Assembly: GCF_030732065.1 (NCBI RefSeq)
Contig: NZ_JAVBHX010000004.1
Span: forward strand, 186,001 to 250,000
Source of the DNA: Oceanimonas aquatica
Lineage (GTDB): Bacteria > Pseudomonadota > Gammaproteobacteria > Enterobacterales > Aeromonadaceae
Reading direction: 5' to 3'
Length of the DNA: 64,000 bases
How positions within the stretch are numbered: position 1 is the first letter of the stretch; each line of letters begins with the position of its first letter. Below the pieces are notes generated by a model. It had not been told where the DNA came from and made no database searches. It saw nothing but the letters and a program-made list of their open reading frames with translations. A program made the position numbers and the translations under genes. Positions 50,931 to 59,844 of this stretch are shown piece by piece.

Positions 50931-52061
50931 ATGGACTCTCTGTTAACACTGTGGCAGGAAACCGGCATCGCCAACTTCCACTGGAAGCAACTGGTGATGA
51001 TTGCGGTGGGACTGCTGCTGTTGTACCTGGCCATCGCCCGGGGCTTTGAGCCCCTGCTGCTGCTGCCCATCGGCTTTGGTGGTGTGCTGGCCAATATTCC
51101 CAATGCCGGCATGGCCGATCCCGGCGGCCTGCTCTACTACGTCTATGAAGTGGGCATCGGCAGCGGGGTGTTTCCCTTGCTGATCTTCATGGGGGTGGGG
51201 GCCATGACCGATTTCGGGGCGCTGATCGCCAACCCCAAGACCCTGTTGCTGGGGGCGGCGGCTCAGTTTGGCATTTTTGCCACCCTGTTTGGTGCCATTG
51301 CCCTGAATGCGCTGCCCGGGTTTGACTTCAGCCTGGCGGACGCCTCGGCCATCGCCATTATCGGCGGCGCCGACGGCCCCACCGCCATCTTCCTGGCATC
51401 GCGGCTGGCGCCGGATCTGCTGGGGGCCATCGCCGTGGCGGCCTATTCCTACATGGCGCTGGTGCCGATCATTCAGCCGCCCATTATGAAGCTGCTGACC
51501 ACGCCGGAAGAGCGGGCCATCAAGATGGACCAGCTGCGCCATGTGAGCCGTCGGGAAAAGGTGATCTTTCCGCTGATGATCCTCACCCTGACGCTGCTGT
51601 TCCTGCCATCGGCTGTGCCCCTGGTGGGCATGTTCTGCCTGGGCAACCTGATGAAGGAGTCGGGCGTGGTGGACCGGCTGTCGAAAACCGCACAGAACGA
51701 GCTGATCAACGTGGTCACCATCTTTCTGGGACTGGCGGTGGGCTCCAAGCTGTCGGCGGACAAGTTCCTGACCCTGGACACCCTCGGCATTCTGGCTCTG
51801 GGCGCGGTGGCCTTTTCCATCGGCACCGCCACCGGCGTGTTGATGGCCAAGCTGATGAGCCGCCTGACCGGTGGCAAGGTCAACCCGCTGATCGGCGCCG
51901 CCGGCGTGTCGGCGGTGCCCATGGCCGCCCGAGTGGTGAACAAGGTGGGTCTGGAAGCCAACCATCAGAACTTCCTGCTGATGCACGCCATGGGGCCCAA
52001 CGTGGCCGGCGTGCTCGGCTCGGCGGTTGCCGCCGGTGTGCTGCTGGCACTGGTGGGCTGA
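50931..52061 (+). CDS. oadB: Oxaloacetate decarboxylase beta subunit
   Basis: Integral membrane carboxybiotin decarboxylase that couples CO2 release to Na+ export. The 376-residue protein shows the conserved [13 protein letters not shown], the helix with [13 protein letters not shown] holding the essential Asp, [19 protein letters not shown] and [21 protein letters not shown] 50931 follows AAGGAG; the frame extends upstream into oadA. Last gene of oadGAB. Confidence 0.96.
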   Translation: MDSLLTLWQETGIANFHWKQLVMIAVGLLLLYLAIARGFEPLLLLPIGFGGVLANIPNAGMADPGGLLYYVYEVGIGSGVFPLLIFMGVGAMTDFGALIANPKTLLLGAAAQFGIFATLFGAIALNALPGFDFSLADASAIAIIGGADGPTAIFLASRLAPDLLGAIAVAAYSYMALVPIIQPPIMKLLTTPEERAIKMDQLRHVSRREKVIFPLMILTLTLLFLPSAVPLVGMFCLGNLMKESGVVDRLSKTAQNELINVVTIFLGLAVGSKLSADKFLTLDTLGILALGAVAFSIGTATGVLMAKLMSRLTGGKVNPLIGAAGVSAVPMAARVVNKVGLEANHQNFLLMHAMGPNVAGVLGSAVAAGVLLALVG

Positions 52062-52082
52062 GTCTTTTTATCCTTGTATAGC

Positions 52083-52107
52083 AAGGCGCCTGCGGGCGCC
52101 TTTTTTT
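52083..52107 (+). terminator. Terminator after oadB
   Basis: AAGGCGCC/GGCGCCTT with TGCG loop and seven T. Confidence 0.9.
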
Positions 52108-52109
52108 GT

Positions 52110-52285
52110 ATGAGCGTCCCGGGAACAGGGGCTGGAAATGAGGATTGCCACGAACCAGATTCTATATGCTGTCCTTCCCGCGCAGGCTGCCAGCCTGCAT
52201 CAGTGCCGAGAGGCGCTCAATGACCCGGGTTGCCGCTTTGCGCCAAATGGCGGGCAGGCTGCCCGCGCTCCACCAAGGTCGCCTA
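52110..52285. repeat. GC-rich repeat-like intergenic segment
   Basis: Between the convergent oadB and Tim44-like genes. It holds GCAGGCTGCCAGCCTGC (52182-52198, itself palindromic) and a related GGCAGGCTGCCCGC near 52254, about 70 bp apart. No reading frame with recognisable similarity; it looks like a dispersed palindromic element. Confidence 0.45.
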
Positions 52286-52315
52286 CAAAAAAGGGCTGCC
52301 CATGGGCAGCCCTTT
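52286..52315 (-). terminator. Terminator of the Tim44-like gene
   Basis: GGGCTGCC/GGCAGCCC stem with CATG loop; on the minus strand it is followed by six T. Confidence 0.85.
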
Positions 52316-52335
52316 GATACAGAGAATGAAAACTA

Positions 52336-53184
52336 TCAGGCCAGGTCTTCCAGACCCACAATCAGCCAGGGGGAGTTGGCCTGGGTCAGATCCCGCTCCA
52401 GGTGCCAGATTTCATTGATGTCCTGCTCCACGTTTTCCGCGCTGTCGCGGTAGCGGCCGCTGAACTTCAGGCTCACCTGGGCCTGGTAGGAAGTGTGGTC
52501 GGCACGCACCAGCTCGGCGTCCACGAACATCACCTCGGTGTGCTGATCACCGCTCAGGGTGGCACGCTCCCGGCTCAGCTCGGCAAACAGCTCCGGCGAC
52601 AGGTATTCACGCATTTTTTCCAGGTTGTTCTGGTTCCAGGCTTCCTGCAGGGTGCGGTAATGCTCGCGGGAGCCCTGTAAAAAGGCCTGCATGTCAAAGC
52701 CGGGAGGCAGGTTGAACGGCACATCGGTGGCGCCAAAACCGCCGGTGGCACCGGTTGCGGCCGGGGCTGCCGGCGGCGCTTCAAAACGCTGGGGGCCGTT
52801 GTAGGCGGGCTGGGCGGCCTGAGCCTTGCTTCGGCGCAGGGCGCGGAACAGCATGACGGCGCCAAAGGCCAGGCCGGCGATCAGCAGAAAGTCCATGAAC
52901 TGAAAGCCTTCAAAGGCGCCGGAGCCGAGCAGGGCGGCGAACAGGCCGCCGGCCAGCAGGCCACCCAGAATGCCGCCCATCAGGCCGGATTTTTTGGACT
53001 GGGGCTGGGTCTGGCTGGTGTTGTTGCGGTTGATGTTTTGCTGGGTTGGCTGCGCCGGCGCGGTCTTGAAAGACTTGCCGATGGAGCGGCTGCCACCGCC
53101 CATCTTGCGGGCTTCGGCATCAAAGGCGGTGGTGGTCAGACCCACCGCAAAGATCAGGGTAAACAGGGCAAGCAGTTTGCGCAT
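52336..53184 (-). CDS. Tim44-like domain protein with signal peptide
   Basis: 282-residue envelope protein of unclear role. It has an N-terminal signal segment (MRKLLALFTLIFAVGLTTTA), a Gln/Asn/Ser-rich region with the common MGGGSRSIGKSFK start, a Gly-rich membrane stretch (GLMGGILGGLLAGGLFAALLG, about 67-88) plus a second helix (about 97-113), and a C-terminal Tim44-like domain (about 160-280). The domain is shared with mitochondrial import factor Tim44, but bacterial homologues have no agreed function. It is monocistronic between oad and dnaB. Confidence 0.85.
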   Translation of the reverse strand: MRKLLALFTLIFAVGLTTTAFDAEARKMGGGSRSIGKSFKTAPAQPTQQNINRNNTSQTQPQSKKSGLMGGILGGLLAGGLFAALLGSGAFEGFQFMDFLLIAGLAFGAVMLFRALRRSKAQAAQPAYNGPQRFEAPPAAPAATGATGGFGATDVPFNLPPGFDMQAFLQGSREHYRTLQEAWNQNNLEKMREYLSPELFAELSRERATLSGDQHTEVMFVDAELVRADHTSYQAQVSLKFSGRYRDSAENVEQDINEIWHLERDLTQANSPWLIVGLEDLA

Positions 53185-53354
53185 GGTGGTTTCCTTGATT
53201 AACGGACTGGCAACATCCTAAAGCAGCGACATGTTATGTCAACTGCCGTTTTGTTATTCAGTGGCGCGCCCGTGAACCTACAGACAACTTTGAACCTTTC
53301 CGTACCGGCCAAAAATTCCGATAATGACGTTTTGGTCAATCAGCGAGAGTTCCG

Positions 53355-54749
53355 ATGACAGACAAGACCGCCAACCGGTCCGATCAGGCCGTGGCCCAGC
53401 TAAAAATGCCGCCCCACTCCTTTGAAGCGGAGCAGTCCGTGCTGGGCGGCCTGCTGCTGGACAACAACGCCTGGGACCGGGTCGCGGAGAAGGTCTCGGA
53501 TGCCGACTTTTACAGCCGGCCCCACCGGCTGGTGTTTCAGGCCATGCAGCGGCTCAGCCAGACCGGCAGCCCCATCGATCTGATCACGGTACAGGAAGAG
53601 CTGGAGCGCCATGAGGCGCTGGAAACCGTGGGCGGTTTCTCCTACCTGGTGGAAGTGGCCAAGAACACCCCCAGTGCCGCCAACATCGGCGCCTATGCCG
53701 ATATCGTGCGGGAGCGGGCGGTGGTGCGTGAAATGATCGCGGTGGCCAACGAGATTGCCGAGGCCGGTTTCGACCCTCAGGGGCGCAACTCATCCGATCT
53801 GCTGGATCTGGCCGAAAGCCGGGTATTCAAGATTGCCGAGAGCCGCACCAGTGCCAATGAAGGCCCTCAGCCGCTGCGTAACCTGCTCGAAAAGACCATA
53901 GATCGCATAGAGGATTTATTTAAAAATCCTCATCAGGGCATTACCGGTGTCTCTACTGGATACAATGATCTAGATAAAAAAACTGCAGGGCTGCAATCTT
54001 CCGATCTGATTATAGTGGCGGCCAGACCCTCTATGGGTAAAACCACTTTTGCAATGAATCTTTGTGAGCACGCTGCACTAACAAATGACAAACCAGTGCT
54101 CATATTCTCCTTGGAAATGCCATCTGAGCAGATTATTATGCGGATGCTTGCTTCCCTGGGGAGAATCGATCAAACCCGCATTCGAACCGGGCAACTGGAT
54201 GATGAAGACTGGGGCAGGTTGTCGTCCACCATGGGCATGTTGCTGGAAAAGGGTCAGCTCTATATTGACGACTCCTCCGGCCTGACCCCCACCGAAGTGC
54301 GTTCCCGGGCCCGGCGTGTGGCCCGTGAGCACGGCGGCGTCAGCATGATCATGATCGACTACCTGCAACTGATGACGGTACCCAGTCTGGCCGACAACCG
54401 GACCCTGGAGATCGCCGAGATCTCCCGCTCGCTCAAGGCCCTGGCCAAGGAGCTGGAAGTGCCCGTGGTGGCACTGTCCCAGCTGAACCGAAGCCTGGAA
54501 CAGCGGGCCGACAAGCGCCCGGTAAACTCGGACCTGCGGGAATCCGGCTCCATCGAGCAGGATGCCGACCTCATCATGTTTATCTATCGGGACGAGGTCT
54601 ATCACGAAGACAGCCCCGATAAAGGCATCGCTGAAATCATCATCGGCAAGCAACGTAACGGACCCATAGGCAAGGTGCGGCTGACGTTTCAGGGACAGTT
54701 TTCCCGCTTCGACAACTACGCCGGACCGGATTTCGATGATGATTATTAA
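53355..54749 (+). CDS. dnaB: Replicative DNA helicase DnaB
   Basis: Hexameric replication-fork helicase. The 464-residue protein has the N-terminal primase-interaction domain (PPHSFEAEQSVLGGLLLD), a linker, and the RecA-like core with Walker A AARPSMGKTTFA (about 222-233), FSLEMPSEQI, Walker B MIMIDYLQLM and the arginine-finger region. It is intact and of normal length, with no intein. The stretch 53895-54210 (residues about 181-285) is clearly lower in GC (40-50% by hand count against above 60% in the flanks) and uses codons such as ATA, TTA, AGA and AAA that are rare nearby. Confidence 0.97.
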   Translation: MTDKTANRSDQAVAQLKMPPHSFEAEQSVLGGLLLDNNAWDRVAEKVSDADFYSRPHRLVFQAMQRLSQTGSPIDLITVQEELERHEALETVGGFSYLVEVAKNTPSAANIGAYADIVRERAVVREMIAVANEIAEAGFDPQGRNSSDLLDLAESRVFKIAESRTSANEGPQPLRNLLEKTIDRIEDLFKNPHQGITGVSTGYNDLDKKTAGLQSSDLIIVAARPSMGKTTFAMNLCEHAALTNDKPVLIFSLEMPSEQIIMRMLASLGRIDQTRIRTGQLDDEDWGRLSSTMGMLLEKGQLYIDDSSGLTPTEVRSRARRVAREHGGVSMIMIDYLQLMTVPSLADNRTLEIAEISRSLKALAKELEVPVVALSQLNRSLEQRADKRPVNSDLRESGSIEQDADLIMFIYRDEVYHEDSPDKGIAEIIIGKQRNGPIGKVRLTFQGQFSRFDNYAGPDFDDDY

Positions 54750-54758
54750 GGAGCGAAA

Positions 54759-55847
54759 ATGGATGCACGGGGAGCGGTGGCCCGCATCAGTCTGGAGGCG
54801 ATTCGGCACAACCTGAAGGTGGCCAGGCAAACGGCGCCCACGGCCAAAGCCATGGCCGTGGTCAAGGCCAATGCCTATGGTCACGGTGATCTCACCGTGG
54901 CGGCGGCGCTGGAGCGCGACGCCGACATGTTTGCGGTGGCCCGCTTTGAAGAGGCCCAGCGTCTGCGTGCCGGCGGCATTCAGCTGCCCATTCTGCTGCT
55001 GGAAGGCTTTTTTAACCTGGAGCAGCTGCACTACGCTGCCCGCCACGACTTTCACCTGTGCATTCACAGCCATGCCCAGCTCGACGCCCTCGAGCAGACT
55101 CCCCTTGCCGCCCCAGTCACCGTCTGGGTCAAAATCGACTCGGGCATGCACAGGGTCGGTTTTGCTCCGGAAGAAGCCGAGGGCGTGTTTGCCCGTCTGG
55201 CCCACCTGCCCGGTGTGATCCAGCCCCTGAACGCCATGACCCACTTCGCCCGCGCCGACGAGCCGGATCAGCGTGCCATTACCGAGGCGCAGATTGCGGC
55301 CTTCAAGGCCGCCACCGAGGGCAGGGTGGGCGCCACCGCCTTGTGCAATTCTGCCGGTGTGCTGGCGTTTCCCGACGCTCATGCCGACTACATTCGTCCC
55401 GGTGTCATGCTCTATGGCATCACGCCCTTTGGCGAGCAGCAGGGCACCGACTTCGGTCTGCGTCCGGCGATGAACTTTACCTCCACCCTGATTGCGGTGC
55501 GCGAGCACAAGGCCGGCGAGCCGGTGGGCTACGCCGGCAGCTGGGTCAGCCCGAGAGACACCCGCATCGGGGTGATTGCCGTGGGGTACGGCGACGGCTA
55601 TCCGCGCATGGCGCCGGCGGGCACGCCGGTGCTGGTAAACGGCCGCCGAGTACCACTGGCGGGCCGGGTGTCCATGGACATGGCTACGGTGGATCTGGGG
55701 CCGGATGCCACCGACAGGGTGGGTGATGAAGTCATTCTGTGGGGCGACGGCCTGGCGGCGGAAGAAGTGGCCCGCCATGTGGGCACCATCGCCTACGAGC
55801 TGGTCACCCGCATGACCGCCCGGCCCAGACTGGAATACGTCGATTAA
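54759..55847 (+). CDS. alr: Alanine racemase
   Basis: PLP enzyme making D-alanine for peptidoglycan. The 362-residue protein has the PLP lysine in AVVKANAYGHG (about residue 36), the signature region and, in the beta domain, VGYGDGYPR with the catalytic tyrosine and GRVSMDMATVDLG. It begins 9 bp after dnaB, the usual dnaB-alr pair. Followed by a UUCG-loop terminator. Confidence 0.96.
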   Translation: MDARGAVARISLEAIRHNLKVARQTAPTAKAMAVVKANAYGHGDLTVAAALERDADMFAVARFEEAQRLRAGGIQLPILLLEGFFNLEQLHYAARHDFHLCIHSHAQLDALEQTPLAAPVTVWVKIDSGMHRVGFAPEEAEGVFARLAHLPGVIQPLNAMTHFARADEPDQRAITEAQIAAFKAATEGRVGATALCNSAGVLAFPDAHADYIRPGVMLYGITPFGEQQGTDFGLRPAMNFTSTLIAVREHKAGEPVGYAGSWVSPRDTRIGVIAVGYGDGYPRMAPAGTPVLVNGRRVPLAGRVSMDMATVDLGPDATDRVGDEVILWGDGLAAEEVARHVGTIAYELVTRMTARPRLEYVD

Positions 55848-55862
55848 GTCTTCGGCGTGAAG

Positions 55863-55894
55863 AAAGGCCCTGTTGTTCGCAACAGGGCCTTTTT
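55863..55894. terminator. Terminator between alr and the symporter gene
   Basis: AAAGGCCCTGTTG/CAACAGGGCCTTT with a TTCG loop and T-run; A-rich on the other side, so it can serve both convergent genes. Confidence 0.9.
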
Positions 55895-55897
55895 GAT

Positions 55898-56776
55898 TTA
55901 CGCCTCACGCCATTGCGCTGCTGGTTGCCGGCTGCGAAACCAGCCCAGCAGCAACAGGGCGGGAATGTTCATCACAATGCCGTACAGCAGCGCCATCAGG
56001 GCCAGCTCGCCGGAATTGAGCTGGGTGTAGGCCACCACAATGGCGATGGCGGCGTTTTGAATGCCGGTTTCAAAGGCCAGGCTGCGACAACCGGTTTCGG
56101 TGCAGCCGGCCAGACGTGCCAGCCCGTAGCCGGCGGTCAGGGCCGTGGTGCACAATAGCAGCATGGCCAACGCCGCCAGGCTGAACAGGGAAGGCAAGTC
56201 TTCACGATGACGGGCTACCAGCACCAGGAGCAGCAGCAGAAACATCAGGCTCACGGTTCTTTTCAGCCGCGGCTGATGGCGTTTTGCCCAGGCGCACCAG
56301 CGCCGGCGTACCGCCATGCCGACCAACACGGGAACGATACAGATCAACGCCAGTTGGGCCATGGCCGGCCCCAGTGGCAGGGCCAGGCTGGCGTTGTGCT
56401 GGCCGAGCCAGCCCAGTTGCAGCATCACCACCACCGGCATCCACAGGGGGGCCAGCAGGCCGACCAGGGCGGTGAGGCTCACCGAAAGGGCGGTGTCGCC
56501 GTCGGCCAGAAAACTGAACAGGTTGGAGGTGGCGCCACCGGGGGCGGCGGTGATCAGTACCAGGGCGGCGGCCACCAGCGGCGGCAGTGCCAGCAGCCAA
56601 ATCAGCCCCCAGGCCAGCAACGGCAGCAGCAACCATTGCAGTGCCAGCCCCAGCAGCAGCGGGCGAGGGCGGCGCAGAAGGCGAGTGAAGTGGGTGGCTT
56701 CCAGGGTCATGCCCATGACCAGGGTCATCAGTGCCAGCATGAATGGCAGTAACAGATTGATCAGTGGTTCGACCAT
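55898..56776 (-). CDS. Bile acid:sodium symporter family protein
   Basis: Polytopic inner-membrane transporter of the BASS family, 292 residues with about nine hydrophobic helices. Family features are MGMTLEATHF near the N-terminus, VLITAAPGGATSNLFSFLADGDTALSVSLTAL (crossover region in part), and FETGIQNAAIAIVVA. The substrate is unknown; bacterial members carry organic acids or pantoate-like compounds. Monocistronic, convergent with alr. Confidence 0.87.
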   Translation of the reverse strand: MVEPLINLLLPFMLALMTLVMGMTLEATHFTRLLRRPRPLLLGLALQWLLLPLLAWGLIWLLALPPLVAAALVLITAAPGGATSNLFSFLADGDTALSVSLTALVGLLAPLWMPVVVMLQLGWLGQHNASLALPLGPAMAQLALICIVPVLVGMAVRRRWCAWAKRHQPRLKRTVSLMFLLLLLVLVARHREDLPSLFSLAALAMLLLCTTALTAGYGLARLAGCTETGCRSLAFETGIQNAAIAIVVAYTQLNSGELALMALLYGIVMNIPALLLLGWFRSRQPAAQWREA

Positions 56777-56840
56777 GGTCCTGTTCCGTGCGTAAAAGCC
56801 GGCATACTAGCACGGTGGTGCCGCACGACACTGATCGGGG

Positions 56841-57059
56841 TCACTGTTTCAGGCTGATACGCTGTTCGAACTCGTGTTCAGCCGGGTTCCACTTGAGGTA
56901 ATACCAGGGGTTGTCGGTTTGCCAGACCGGAAAGGTCAGCTCGATTTCATTGTCTTCATAGCGATACAGCGAGGTGCTGAGATTGACTTCGCTGGCCAGA
57001 AAAAAGCCGACCAGCAGTAACAGCAGCAGTTTGATCAGTGCGCCCATCGTTGCGTCCAT
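56841..57059 (-). CDS. Small membrane-anchored protein of unknown function
   Basis: About 72 residues (68 if ATG 57047 is used). It has one N-terminal hydrophobic helix (LIKLLLLLLVGFFLAS) and a short polar C-terminal part rich in Tyr, Trp and acidic residues, with no family recognised. It lies 26 bp after the zur stop on the same strand, so it may be co-transcribed. GGACG lies 5-9 nt before ATG 57047. Could be a small envelope protein; moderate confidence that it is real. Confidence 0.5.
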   Translation of the reverse strand: MDATMGALIKLLLLLLVGFFLASEVNLSTSLYRYEDNEIELTFPVWQTDNPWYYLKWNPAEHEFEQRISLKQ

Positions 57060-57085
57060 GTGTTGATGGCTGTGCCATAAGCATA

Positions 57086-57535
57086 TCAGCTGCCGGCGGT
57101 TTCGCCCTGACAGCGGCGGCACTGGCCGTGGGCCTCGATGGACTGGCTGGTGATGGCAAAGCCGTGCAGCTCGGCCTGGTGCTCAAAAGCGCGGTTGATG
57201 GCCTCATCGTGCAGTTCGATGACCTCGCCGCACTGAGTGCAGATGAGCAATTGCATGGGATGATGTTCGGCGAAGTGATCGCAGAATAAAAAGGCATTCA
57301 GAGACTCCACCTTGTGCACAAACCCCTGGGCCAGCAAAAAGTCCAGCGCCCGGTATACGGTGGGCGGCTTGGCGCTGGGCTCCAGCTCCTTGAGCTTGTC
57401 CAGCAACTCGTAGGCGCTGACCGCCCCCTTGTGACCGGCCATCAGTGCAAACACATGACGACGGGTAGGGGTAAAGCGCACGCCGCGCTGCTCGCACAGC
57501 CGCTCGGCACGTTCAAGTTGTTGTGATATGGACAT
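57086..57535 (-). CDS. zur: Zinc uptake regulator Zur (Fur family)
   Basis: Zn-dependent repressor of zinc uptake genes. The 149-residue protein has a winged-helix N-terminus ([32 protein letters not shown]) and the structural zinc cysteines in ICTQCGE and CRRCQGE, with [10 protein letters not shown] between them. NAFLFCDH and the lack of the Fur HHDH pattern favour Zur over Fur. Confidence 0.9.
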   Translation of the reverse strand: MSISQQLERAERLCEQRGVRFTPTRRHVFALMAGHKGAVSAYELLDKLKELEPSAKPPTVYRALDFLLAQGFVHKVESLNAFLFCDHFAEHHPMQLLICTQCGEVIELHDEAINRAFEHQAELHGFAITSQSIEAHGQCRRCQGETAGS

Positions 57536-57667
57536 AAATCAGGCTCATCGCTAGGGCTTCTGGGCGCATTCTACCACAGCAGTCCGCCCCTTCCTGCGTT
57601 CGGGGTTGGGTCTGTGAGCGGGCTTGGGTATAATGCGCGCCCTGTTGTTCAAAAAGTCATCACGCTC

Positions 57668-58657
57668 ATGAGTCATTACCCCAGCGCCCGTTTCTCCGTT
57701 GCCCCCATGCTCGACTGGACCGACCGCCATTGCCGCTATTTTCACCGGCTGATGAGCCGTCATGCCCAGCTGTATACCGAAATGGTCACCACCGGGGCCA
57801 TTATTCACGGCAAGGGCGATTACCTGGCCTACAACGAGGAAGAGCACCCGCTGGTGCTGCAGCTGGGCGGCAATGATCCCGAGGCTCTGGCTCACTGCGC
57901 GGTGCTGGCCGAACAGCGCGGGTATGACGAGATCAATCTGAACGTGGGCTGCCCGTCGGATCGGGTACAAAACGGCCTGTTCGGTGCCTGCCTGATGGCT
58001 GAGCCGCAAAAAGTGGCCGAGGGCGTGGCGGCCATGAAGGCGGCGGTGTCCATTCCGGTGACGGTGAAAACCCGCATTGGCATCGACGAGCAGGACAGCT
58101 ACGAATTTCTGTGCACCCTGGTGGACAGCGTGGCCGAAGCCGGCATCGATGCGCTGATCGTGCACGCCCGCAAGGCCTGGCTGCAGGGGCTCAGCCCGAA
58201 GGAAAACCGGGAAATTCCGACGCTGGATTACGACCGGGTCTACCAGCTGAAGCGGGATTACGCCGGGCTGACCATCGCCGTGAACGGTGGCATCAAGACC
58301 CTGGAAGAGGCCGGAGCTCATCTTCAGCATCTGGATGGCGTTATGCTGGGCCGCGAGGCGTATCAGAACCCCTATCTGCTGGCGCGGGTGGATGCCGAGC
58401 TGTTTGGTGATGAGCGTGAGGTACCGAGCCGCCATCAGGTGATCCGCAATCTGCTGCCCTATATCGAGCGGGAGCTCACTCAGGGCACCTATCTCGGCAA
58501 TATTACCCGTCATACCCTGGGGATTTTTCAGGGCATGCCGGGGGCCCGGGCCTGGCGCCGGCACTTGAGTGAAAACGCCCACAAGCGCGGCGCCGGCCCC
58601 GAGGTGGTGGAGGCCGCCATGGCCCGGGTACCGGAGGAAAGTGTCGTCTATAGTTAA
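57668..58657 (+). CDS. dusA: tRNA-dihydrouridine(20/20a) synthase DusA
   Basis: FMN-dependent reduction of uridine 20/20a in tRNA. The 329-residue protein has [17 protein letters not shown], the catalytic cysteine in [13 protein letters not shown], and FMN-site NGGIKTLEE. The start ATG 57668 matches the E. coli family start. A TATAATGCG sequence about 35 bp upstream (57629-57637) could be its -10 element. Confidence 0.95.
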   Translation: MSHYPSARFSVAPMLDWTDRHCRYFHRLMSRHAQLYTEMVTTGAIIHGKGDYLAYNEEEHPLVLQLGGNDPEALAHCAVLAEQRGYDEINLNVGCPSDRVQNGLFGACLMAEPQKVAEGVAAMKAAVSIPVTVKTRIGIDEQDSYEFLCTLVDSVAEAGIDALIVHARKAWLQGLSPKENREIPTLDYDRVYQLKRDYAGLTIAVNGGIKTLEEAGAHLQHLDGVMLGREAYQNPYLLARVDAELFGDEREVPSRHQVIRNLLPYIERELTQGTYLGNITRHTLGIFQGMPGARAWRRHLSENAHKRGAGPEVVEAAMARVPEESVVYS

Positions 58658-58687
58658 ATCATCCCCTGACGCCGAGGAGGTTGATTC

Positions 58688-58924
58688 ATGACACACACGC
58701 TTGCCGAAGAGTTTCCCGAGCATGCCGACCACATTACCGCGCTCAAGCTGAACGATGAGGAATTTGCCCGTCTTGCCCGGGAATACCACAAGGTGAATCA
58801 CGAAATTGAAGGCCTTGAAGCCTGTAACATGCCGATCTCCGACACCGAGTTTGAAAGTCTTAAACTGCGACGACTCGAGTTAAAGGAGCAGATCTATAAC
58901 GGGTGGCTCAACGGCTGGGGCTGA
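58688..58924 (+). CDS. YdcH/DUF465 family small protein
   Basis: 78-residue charged helical protein with the family pattern FARLAREYHKVNHEIEGLE and LKLRRLELKEQIYNGW. Function is unknown. An AGGAGG site precedes the ATG, and it follows dusA by 30 bp, so it may share its transcript. A hairpin terminator follows. Confidence 0.88.
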   Translation: MTHTLAEEFPEHADHITALKLNDEEFARLAREYHKVNHEIEGLEACNMPISDTEFESLKLRRLELKEQIYNGWLNGWG

Positions 58925-58935
58925 AGCACATGATG

Positions 58936-58966
58936 AAAAGAGCAATGGTATCGCCATTGCTCTTTT
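58936..58966. terminator. Terminator after the YdcH-like gene
   Basis: Perfect 13-bp stem AAAAGAGCAATGG/CCATTGCTCTTTT with a 5-nt loop. Confidence 0.85.
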
Positions 58967-58978
58967 GATTGTTAAGGG

Positions 58979-59033
58979 CTATCAATTCAAGTTATTCAAA
59001 CGATTTACACTTTGGTTATGGCCGGGTCATACT
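58979..59033 (+). promoter_or_regulatory. Putative promoter and OxyR-like region of the peroxiredoxin gene
   Basis: TTTACA (59004-59009) and CATACT (59028-59033) are 18 bp apart. Immediately upstream, CTAT (58979) and TTAT (58992) elements with AT-rich 10-bp-scale spacing faintly resemble an OxyR site. The oxyR gene downstream makes such control likely, but the match is poor. Confidence 0.3.
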
Positions 59034-59071
59034 GAGTCCAGTTTCAAACCGTTAATACAAGGACTCAAACC

Positions 59072-59800
59072 ATGATGACCAACAAAACCGGCCAGCGTGT
59101 ACCCCAGGTTACCTTTCGCACCCGCCATCAGGATCAGTGGATGGATGTCACCAGCGATGAGCTGTTCAGTGGCAAAACCGTGGTGGTGTTTTCCCTGCCC
59201 GGCGCCTTTACTCCCACCTGTTCTTCCACCCATTTGCCCCGCTACAACGAGCTGGCGCCGGTGCTGTTTGAAAACGGCGTTGACGACATTATCTGCATGA
59301 GCGTGAACGACACCTTTGTGATGAACGCCTGGCTGGCGGATCAGGAAGCCGAGCATATTCGCGTCATTCCCGATGGCAACGGTGAGTTCACCGAGGGCAT
59401 GGGCATGCTGGTAGACAAGCGCGAGCTGGGCTTTGGCCAGCGCTCCTGGCGCTATTCCATGCTGGTGAAGGATGGCGTGATTGAACAGATGTTTATCGAG
59501 CCCGAAAAGCCCGGCGACCCCTTTGAAGTGTCCGATGCCGACACCATGCTGGCGCATATCAATCCGGACGCGGCCAAGCCTTCGGCCATCACCCTGTTCA
59601 GCAAGCCTGGCTGCCCTTACTGCGCCCGTGCCAAGCAGATGCTGCTGGAGCGCAATATGCGCTATGAGGAAGTAATCGTCGGCCAGGACGCCACCAGCAT
59701 CAGCCTGAAGGCGGTGTCCGGTCGCAGCACGGTACCCCAGGTGTTTATCGACGGTCGTCATATCGGCGGCAGCGACGACCTGGCCGCCCATCTGGGCTGA
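59072..59800 (+). CDS. Peroxiredoxin 5-glutaredoxin hybrid protein
   Basis: Glutathione-dependent peroxidase that reduces H2O2 and organic peroxides, with its own built-in reductant domain. The 242-residue protein has an N-terminal Prx5 domain ([12 protein letters not shown], peroxidatic Cys50) and a C-terminal glutaredoxin domain (about 172-242) with the full CPYC site (Cys181, Cys184), TVPQVFIDG and GGSDDL. This is the layout of the Haemophilus influenzae hybrid Prx5. oxyR follows in the same direction after 44 bp. A second ATG at codon 2 is possible. Confidence 0.94.
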   Translation: MMTNKTGQRVPQVTFRTRHQDQWMDVTSDELFSGKTVVVFSLPGAFTPTCSSTHLPRYNELAPVLFENGVDDIICMSVNDTFVMNAWLADQEAEHIRVIPDGNGEFTEGMGMLVDKRELGFGQRSWRYSMLVKDGVIEQMFIEPEKPGDPFEVSDADTMLAHINPDAAKPSAITLFSKPGCPYCARAKQMLLERNMRYEEVIVGQDATSISLKAVSGRSTVPQVFIDGRHIGGSDDLAAHLG

Positions 59801-59844
59801 TCCTTTCCATTTTCACCAAAATCGGGGATCATGCCGGTAAAGGA

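Noticed and set aside
53355-54749. Intein or mobile insertion in dnaB
   Set aside because: The 464-residue protein is continuous with all helicase motifs in place and no extra domain; only base composition is unusual.
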